Assembly: GCA_945888895.1 (NCBI GenBank)
Contig: CAMDAY010000019.1
Location: forward strand, 1-16,713
Reading direction: 5' to 3'
Source: Dehalococcoides mccartyi
GTDB taxonomy: Bacteria; Chloroflexota; Dehalococcoidia; UBA2979
Length of the DNA stretch: 16,713 nucleotides
The translations under genes and the position numbers were made by a program. Positions 12,532 to 16,713 of this stretch are shown one piece after another. The notes under the pieces were generated by a model. It searched no databases, had not been told where the DNA came from, and worked only from the letters and a program-made list of their open reading frames with translations. Position 1 is the stretch's first letter. Every line of letters starts with the position of its first letter.

Positions 12532-13497
12532 ATGTCGAGCGTCTCCCGTCGCCGCTTCCTCACCCTCGGTGGCTCCGGTCTCGCGGCAGTCGGTGTCTCG
12601 GCGTACTCGCTCACGCAAGCCGCCGAGACGGTCAGTGGTGCGGGCGCCAACTGGCCGCCGACTCCTACGCCCCTCCCGACGCAGCCGCCGACGCCGCCCC
12701 CTCGCCCGATCGAGCCCCGCGGTCGCGAGACCGTCGCATTGCTGCCGGGCTCCCCGTACCAGGTGGATGGTGTCGCGATCCACAGCGGCAAGCCCGGCCC
12801 GTGCGTCATGGTGCTCGGCGGGGTGCACGGCAACGAGCCCGGTGGCTGGTTCGCCGCCGAGGCGATCGCCGACTGGGAGCTGACGACCGGCAGCCTCCTC
12901 GTGCTGCCGCGCGTGAACTGGCGCGCCGCCGCGATCGTGGAGCGCACGCTCCCCGAGATCGGGGACATCAACCGCGCCTACCCCGGCAACGCCAGCGGCA
13001 CCCCGGCGCAGCGCATCGCGCACGCCATCGTGGAGGCCGGCCGCGAGTTCCAGCCCGAGTTGCTGTTCGACCTGCATGAGTCCTGGGTGTTCTTCCAGGA
13101 GCGTGGCGCCAACAGCGGCACTGCCTTCATCGGGCAGACGGTCGCCATCGGCGGCGGTGCGAACGACGGCACGGTTGACCGGGTCGCTAACGTGGTCCGG
13201 ATGGTGAACGATCAGATCTCCCCGCGCGAGGAGTTCTATCTGCGCGGTGCCGCGACTCCGCGGCCCGGTATCCAGGTGGTGCCTCCCAACAACTCGTCAG
13301 GCGCACCTCGACCCTCCGCGACGCCTGGCAATGGCGTGACCTTCAACGGCACCTCGTCGCTCTCGCTCGGCCAGTGGATCAAGGGCTGCGTCCCGATCCT
13401 CGTGGAGATGGGCCAGCGCGACCAGGCGGAGCGCCGCCGGTCGCAGCTGCACCAGATGCTGGTGCGCACGACGCTCGAGCAGTCCAGGATGATGTAG
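12532..13497 (+). CDS. Tat-exported zinc hydrolase of the AstE/AspA (M14) family
   Basis: A carboxypeptidase-fold hydrolase of the succinylglutamate desuccinylase/aspartoacylase group, likely acting outside the membrane. The N-terminus has SRRRFL (5-10) and a hydrophobic stretch, a twin-arginine signal, so it would be exported folded with its zinc. A Pro/Thr-rich linker (41-62) follows. The catalytic domain shows GGVHGNEPGG (zinc ligands His 99 and Glu 102), DINRAYPG (145-152, the substrate-binding Asn-Arg), LLFDLHES (zinc ligand His 182) and ILVEMGQ (catalytic Glu 292). The substrate cannot be read from sequence: export and proximity to wall genes make a peptidoglycan peptide or a scavenged acyl amino acid possible. 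The ATG at 12532 is 80 bases after cysN; it may have its own promoter. Confidence 0.82.
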   Translation: MSSVSRRRFLTLGGSGLAAVGVSAYSLTQAAETVSGAGANWPPTPTPLPTQPPTPPPRPIEPRGRETVALLPGSPYQVDGVAIHSGKPGPCVMVLGGVHGNEPGGWFAAEAIADWELTTGSLLVLPRVNWRAAAIVERTLPEIGDINRAYPGNASGTPAQRIAHAIVEAGREFQPELLFDLHESWVFFQERGANSGTAFIGQTVAIGGGANDGTVDRVANVVRMVNDQISPREEFYLRGAATPRPGIQVVPPNNSSGAPRPSATPGNGVTFNGTSSLSLGQWIKGCVPILVEMGQRDQAERRRSQLHQMLVRTTLEQSRMM

Positions 13498-13529
13498 CCC
13501 GAGCCCCCTTGCTGTCCGTCCGCGCGGTA

Positions 13530-13557
13530 CGATCCGGCTCCCTCGGTACCCGGATCG
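13530..13557 (+). promoter_or_regulatory. Inverted repeat before the dioxygenase gene, touching its ribosome binding site
   Basis: CGATCCGG (13530-13537) and CCGGATCG (13550-13557) are perfect 8-base arms around 12 bases. The right arm runs into CGGAG (13556-13560), the ribosome binding site for the ATG at 13567. It could be an operator just after a -10 box (TACGAT at 13528-13533) or a leader hairpin that limits translation. Confidence 0.45.
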
Positions 13558-13566
13558 GAGACGTGC

Positions 13567-14442
13567 ATGCGTGATCTCAGCGAAGAGCGGCTGGCGGACG
13601 CGGTCATCGAGCGCATGGCAGGCATCGAGGACGACCGCGCGCGGCGCGTGCTCTCGGCGCTCGTCCGTCACCTCCACGCCTTCGCGCGCGAGGTCGAGCT
13701 GACCGAGGACGAGTGGAAGCTCGGCATCCAATTCCTCACCAAGACCGGCCAGATCAGCGACGGCACGCGGCAGGAGTTCATCCTGCTGTCCGATGTCCTC
13801 GGCCTGTCGGCGCTGGTGGACGCGATGAACCACCGTGTGCCGGAGGGCGCGACCCTCTCCACCGTCCTCGGCCCGTTCTTCGTGGAGGGCGCGCCCGAGC
13901 TGGCGAACGGCGCCGACCTCACGGTCGGCGTCGACACCTCGATGGCGCCCGGCGAACCGACGTGGGTGAACGGCCACGTGCTGACGCTCGACGGACGCCC
14001 GATCGAGGGCGCAATCGTGGACGTGTGGCAGACCCGGCCCGATGCGCTGTACGACGTCCAGGATGACGACGATGCGATGCAGATGCGGGCGCGCTTCCGC
14101 ACCGACGCGGAGGGGCGGTTCTATTTCCGCACGTTCAAGCCGGTGAGTTACCCGGTGCCGAAGGACGGCCCCGTCGGCGGGCTGCTGTCGCTCATCGGCG
14201 GCCACGGGATGCGCCCCGCGCACATCCACGCCATCGCCACCGCGGAGGGCTACCGACAGGTGGTGACACACATCTTCCCCGCGGGCGACGAGTACCTCGA
14301 TTCCGACACGGTGTTCGCGGTGAAGGACTCGCTGGTCGTCGACTTCCTGCCGGTCACGTCGCCGGAGATCGCGGAGCGCCTCGGCATGCCGTCGCCGTTC
14401 TTGCAGGTCGACTTCGACTTCCGCCTCGTGCGCAACGCCTAG
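13567..14442 (+). CDS. Intradiol ring-cleavage dioxygenase (hydroxyquinol/catechol 1,2-dioxygenase type)
   Basis: A non-haem iron(III) enzyme that would open a catechol or hydroxyquinol ring between the two hydroxyl groups to give a muconate or maleylacetate. The 291-residue protein has the N-terminal dimerisation helices (about 1-95) of the catechol 1,2-dioxygenase class, VLGPFFVEGAPE (100-111), and the four iron ligands Tyr 162 (DALYDVQ), Tyr 195 (SYPVPKDGP), His 219 and His 221 (RPAHIHAIA), with Arg 216. The VLGPFFVEGAP stretch is closest to what I know of hydroxyquinol 1,2-dioxygenases. No maleylacetate reductase, muconate enzyme or aromatic monooxygenase is adjacent, so the substrate is uncertain. 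The ATG has CGGAG upstream; the DHFR-like gene follows 24 bases after the stop. Confidence 0.9.
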   Translation: MRDLSEERLADAVIERMAGIEDDRARRVLSALVRHLHAFAREVELTEDEWKLGIQFLTKTGQISDGTRQEFILLSDVLGLSALVDAMNHRVPEGATLSTVLGPFFVEGAPELANGADLTVGVDTSMAPGEPTWVNGHVLTLDGRPIEGAIVDVWQTRPDALYDVQDDDDAMQMRARFRTDAEGRFYFRTFKPVSYPVPKDGPVGGLLSLIGGHGMRPAHIHAIATAEGYRQVVTHIFPAGDEYLDSDTVFAVKDSLVVDFLPVTSPEIAERLGMPSPFLQVDFDFRLVRNA

Positions 14443-14466
14443 CCGAACACCGATCGAGGAGCCGCC

Positions 14467-15123
14467 ATGTCGCGTCTGCGTGTCCAGAATATCGCCGTGT
14501 CGCTGGACGGCTTCGCCGCCGGCCCGTCGCAGAGCCTCGAGGAACCGCTCGGCATTGGCGGCGGCCGCCTCCACGAGTGGGCCTTCGACACGCGCTTCTT
14601 CCACGAGATGACCGGCCAGCCGGGAGGCTCCGAGGGGATCGACAACGACTTCCTCGATCGCGGCTTCGAGGGTATCGGCGCGTGGATCCTCGGGCGCAAC
14701 ATGTTCGGCCCGATCCGCGGCGGCTGGCCCGACGAGGAGTGGCGCGGCTGGTGGGGCGATAGCCCGCCGTACCACTGCCCCGTCTTCGTGCTCACGCACC
14801 ACGCCCGCCCCGATCTTGTGATGGACGGCGGCACGACGTTCCACTTCGTGACCGAGGGCATCGAGGTGGCACTGGAGCGCGCCAAGGCAGCGGCGGGTGA
14901 CCTCGACGTCCGTCTGGGCGGCGGCGCCGCGACGGTCCAGCAGTACCTGCGCGCCGGTCTCGTGGACGAGCTGCAGTTCGCGATCGTGCCGTTCCTGCTC
15001 GGCAGTGGTGAGCGTCTGCTCGATGGTCTCGAGGAGGTCGCCGGAGACTTCGACTGCGTCGAGATGGTCAGTTCGGAGGCGGTCACCCATGTCCGTCTCG
15101 TGCGGCGCGGCGCCTCGACCTAG
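14467..15123 (+). CDS. Dihydrofolate reductase-family protein (RibD C-terminal domain)
   Basis: An NADPH-binding reductase fold shared by DHFR and the RibD C-terminal domain; the YyaP/YwjB-like group to which this belongs has no settled substrate. The 218-residue product shows VQNIAVSLDGFAAG (6-19) as the first strand and loop, IGAWILGRNMFGP (about 70-82), then LDVRLGGGAATVQQYLRAGLVDELQFAIVPFLLGSGERLLDGL (about 145-187), the diagnostic C-terminal block. A middle insert with GGWPDEEWRGWWGD is common in this subgroup. The ATG has GAGGA six bases upstream. It follows the dioxygenase by 24 bases, so the pair is probably one transcript, though no metabolic link is evident. It faces the next gene tail to tail. 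Confidence 0.85.
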   Translation: MSRLRVQNIAVSLDGFAAGPSQSLEEPLGIGGGRLHEWAFDTRFFHEMTGQPGGSEGIDNDFLDRGFEGIGAWILGRNMFGPIRGGWPDEEWRGWWGDSPPYHCPVFVLTHHARPDLVMDGGTTFHFVTEGIEVALERAKAAAGDLDVRLGGGAATVQQYLRAGLVDELQFAIVPFLLGSGERLLDGLEEVAGDFDCVEMVSSEAVTHVRLVRRGAST

Positions 15124-15130
15124 CGCGCTA
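15121..15130. other. Palindrome holding the stop codons of two convergent genes
   Basis: TAGCGCGCTA is a perfect 10-base palindrome. Its left end is the TAG of the DHFR-like gene on the plus strand, and its right end read on the minus strand is the TAG of the lipoprotein gene. No terminator is seen on either side, so the two transcripts probably run into each other. Confidence 0.7.
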
Positions 15131-15604
15131 CTTCGGGCAGTTCTGCTCCACCCATTTGCCGATGCGCGCGCTCGCCTCGGTGAGCCGGTGGCTCGTGGTC
15201 GCCTGCACGGCCTGCTGCAGCTCGGCGTCCGATGACACCCGGGTGAAGTCGTAGCCGACCCGCGCGAGCGCCGTGGAGAAGCCTTCCCACCACTGGGCGT
15301 ACGTCGCGATGGCGGGCCTGATGTCCGTCGGCGCCGTCTCGGACAGCGCACGGAGCATCGTGGTCGTCGTATCCACGCTCGCTTTGAGCTCGGTGCGCTT
15401 CGCGGGGGTCGAGCTGTGCGCGGAGTTGAACTTCGAGGACTCCGTCGCGAGCCTCGACCAGTCGGCGCAGAAGCCGGGCGTCTGGTCTGTCGTCGCGGTC
15501 GCCCGCGGGGTGCTCAGGCCGGGTAGCGTCCCGCGGCACCCCACCGCCACGACCGACGCGACGAGGATCGTCACCAGTATCCAGCGTCCTCGGACGTTGC
15601 TCAC
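15128..15604 (-). CDS. Small predicted lipoprotein of unknown function
   Basis: I do not recognise a named family. The 158-residue product starts MSNVRGRWILVTILVASVVAVGC, a lipoprotein signal with Cys 23, then a short Thr/Pro-rich stretch and a helical domain. Two cysteines, Cys 46 in FCADW and Cys 156 in the C-terminal QNCPK, are placed to form a disulfide closing the domain, and the pattern resembles small actinobacterial lipoproteins of unknown role. GTG 15604 is chosen because it puts the signal peptide at the N-terminus and has GGGAG six bases upstream; the frame is open 43 codons further but that part is Arg-rich and unlike a protein start. It is divergent from tspO and convergent with the DHFR-like gene. 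Confidence 0.72.
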   Translation of the reverse strand: MSNVRGRWILVTILVASVVAVGCRGTLPGLSTPRATATTDQTPGFCADWSRLATESSKFNSAHSSTPAKRTELKASVDTTTTMLRALSETAPTDIRPAIATYAQWWEGFSTALARVGYDFTRVSSDAELQQAVQATTSHRLTEASARIGKWVEQNCPK

Positions 15605-15666
15605 AGATGCTCCCGTCGGGATCGCCCGATCGCGGTGTCGCTCGGCGGTGCGTCTCGTCGCGTTGT

Positions 15667-15740
15667 TGTCACGGTCGGTTGTCTCTCTGAACGGAATCGC
15701 GCGCGGTTCGTGCGGTACGTTGGTTTTCTGCACCGTGACA
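15667..15740. repeat. Widely spaced inverted repeat between the lipoprotein gene and tspO
   Basis: TGTCACGGT (15667-15675) and ACCGTGACA (15732-15740) are perfect 9-base arms 56 bases apart, in the 176-base divergent intergenic region. The layout suits two half-operators or two copies of one site serving opposite promoters. No clear -10/-35 pair was seen on either strand. Confidence 0.4.
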
Positions 15741-15780
15741 CCCGCATCGCGCTCAGCGGTGCTCGCATGGGAGGCGTCCG

Positions 15781-16278
15781 ATGACCCTGATTCGTCGTGT
15801 CGATGTTCCTCGGCTGTCCGCCGCGATCGCGATCTGCCAGGCGGCGGGGGCGATCGGAGGGCTTGCGACGGCGCGCTCCGTCCGGTCTTGGTACCCGCGC
15901 CAGCGGAAGGCGGCGTTGAATCCGCCGTCCTCGGTGTTCGGACCGGTGTGGACGGTGCTCTACCTGCTGATGGGCATCTCGCTCTACCGCGCGTGGGTAC
16001 AGGCCCGGCGAGCCGGGCGCGACGACGAGCGTCCCTCGTTCGCTCCGTTCTGGGCGCAACTGGTGCTGAACGCCTCGTGGTCCTTTGTCTTCTTTGGCCT
16101 GAGGCGACCGTTCGAGGCGCTCGTCACGTTGGTCGCGATGTTCCTCAGCATCCTCGCGACCATGCGGTCATTCGGTCGCGTGGATCGAGCAGCGGCGTGG
16201 ATCCTGCTGCCCTACGCGCTCTGGGTCGCCTTCGCTGGCTACCTCAACGCCGGCGTGTGGTGGCTCAATCGCGACTGA
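15781..16278 (+). CDS. tspO: TspO/MBR-family tryptophan-rich sensory protein
   Basis: An integral membrane protein that binds porphyrins and related ligands and is tied to stress, oxygen or light responses in bacteria. The 165-residue product has five predicted membrane helices and the family blocks SWYPRQRKAALNPPSSVFGPVWTVLYLLMGISLYRAW (36-72, in parts), AQLVLNASWSFVFFGLRRP (92-110) and LLPYALWVAFAGYLNAGVWWLN (142-163). The Trp-rich character, including the SW-Y and GPVWTVLY motifs, is typical. The ATG has GGGAGG seven bases upstream. It is divergent from a lipoprotein gene across a region with a spaced inverted repeat, and a small monooxygenase gene follows after 43 bases. Confidence 0.95.
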   Translation: MTLIRRVDVPRLSAAIAICQAAGAIGGLATARSVRSWYPRQRKAALNPPSSVFGPVWTVLYLLMGISLYRAWVQARRAGRDDERPSFAPFWAQLVLNASWSFVFFGLRRPFEALVTLVAMFLSILATMRSFGRVDRAAAWILLPYALWVAFAGYLNAGVWWLNRD

Positions 16279-16321
16279 TCCGCGAACATCCACGCCTAAC
16301 GTGCGGACGCAGGAGGTCACG

Positions 16322-16648
16322 ATGATCGCGATGTGGGTGAAGGTGCGGGTCAACCCCGCGCAGCGCGAGCAATTCCTGAAGGCGATCGAGGTCGACGCGC
16401 TCGGCTCCGAGGGCGACGAGCCCGGCTGCCTGCGCTTCAACGTCCTCGAGGACCACGAGACGCCGAACACCTTCTACTTCTACGAGTCCTACAAGGACGA
16501 CGATGCCCTGGCTGCGCACCGCGCCGCGCCGCACTACGCCGTCTGGCGCGCCTTCGCCGACGCCCCGGGCAACCTCGAGGCTCCCGCCGAGATCACGCGC
16601 ACGGACACCGTGTTCCCCTCGGACCGGGCGTACTGGGGCAAGGTCTAG
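16322..16648 (+). CDS. ABM-domain monooxygenase (quinol monooxygenase/LsrG-like)
   Basis: A small dimeric ferredoxin-like-fold protein of the antibiotic biosynthesis monooxygenase family. The 108-residue product shows MIAMWVKVRVNPAQREQFLKAI at the N-terminus, GCLRFNVLEDHETPNTFYFYESYKDDDALAAHRAAPHY (35-72, in parts) in the middle and a C-terminal strand to residue 96. The RFNVL and YESYKD-AH-PHY pattern is that of LsrG and YgiN-like proteins; no lsr genes are nearby, so quinone, quinol or phenolic chemistry is as likely as autoinducer breakdown. The ATG at 16322 is fixed by AGGAGGT (16311-16317) four bases upstream; the in-frame ATG at 16301 would include that site. It is probably co-transcribed with tspO. 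Confidence 0.88.
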   Translation: MIAMWVKVRVNPAQREQFLKAIEVDALGSEGDEPGCLRFNVLEDHETPNTFYFYESYKDDDALAAHRAAPHYAVWRAFADAPGNLEAPAEITRTDTVFPSDRAYWGKV

Positions 16649-16713
16649 GCCGGCGGTGCGTGGACGCTCGGCGCTGACGCCCTTCCACGAAGTGGGAGAG
16701 GTTGGGGCGTGGG
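16649..16713. other. Right-edge intergenic stretch
   Basis: These 65 bases hold no gene I can support. CTTCCAC (16682-16688) can pair with GTGGGAG (16692-16698) around GAA as a small hairpin; there is no T tract before the window ends. Confidence 0.3.

Noticed and set aside
13297..15351. A 684-codon open frame on the minus strand
   Set aside because: It is antisense to the dioxygenase and DHFR-like genes. The His/Arg/Val-rich product has no family signature; long antisense frames are common at this GC content.
1..16713. CRISPR arrays, insertion sequences, tRNA or rRNA genes, prophage or defence genes
   Set aside because: No regularly spaced repeats, transposase motifs, terminal repeats, cloverleaf candidates or defence-type domains were seen on either strand.

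Overview
This is a GC-rich bacterial chromosome segment with short intergenic gaps, many GTG starts and AGGAGG-like ribosome binding sites. The mix of genes suggests a Chloroflexota bacterium (possibly of the Dehalococcoidia/Tepidiforma type): Pro/Thr-rich lipoproteins, a PAC2-family protein, a CIRCE element, a siroheme sulfite reductase beside CysD/CysN, and a TspO homologue. An actinobacterium cannot be excluded from this window alone. No mobile element, CRISPR array, tRNA or rRNA is visible, so this looks like ordinary chromosome.

Layout. (1) 1-1353, minus strand: thiamine genes thiD and thiE (thiE runs off the left edge), overlapping by ATGA and preceded by a TPP riboswitch. (2) 1354-1474: a divergent control region with a perfect CIRCE inverted repeat, facing a plus-strand PAC2-family gene (1475-2389). 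(3) 2521-5406: three adjacent exported cell-wall enzymes, a D,D-carboxypeptidase, an N-acetylmuramoyl-L-alanine amidase and a NodB-type polysaccharide deacetylase, with overlapping or nearly abutting genes. (4) 5510-8208: a PhoB/PhoR-like two-component system followed by PhoU, without the Pst transporter. (5) 8374-12451: assimilatory sulfur genes, a siroheme sulfite reductase, then a strong intrinsic terminator, then cysD-cysN. (6) 12532-15123: a Tat-exported M14-type (AstE/AspA) zinc hydrolase, an intradiol ring-cleavage dioxygenase and a RibD-C/DHFR-like reductase. (7) 15128-16648: a small minus-strand lipoprotein, a divergent TspO/MBR protein and an ABM-domain monooxygenase.

How the genes work together. 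ThiD and ThiE make the pyrimidine phosphate and join it to the thiazole, with TPP feedback through the riboswitch. The wall enzymes probably remodel peptidoglycan outside the membrane, and the two-component genes that follow may sense phosphate, with PhoU as modulator. CysDN activates sulfate to APS and the siroheme enzyme reduces sulfite to sulfide. The reductase that must act between them is not in the window.

The most interesting signals are regulatory: a consensus CIRCE (HrcA operator) before a PAC2-family gene, two overlapping and mutually exclusive inverted repeats before the sulfite reductase gene, and a CRP/FNR-like palindrome before cysD. No clearly new multigene system is evident. 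Gene functions are mostly recognisable families.
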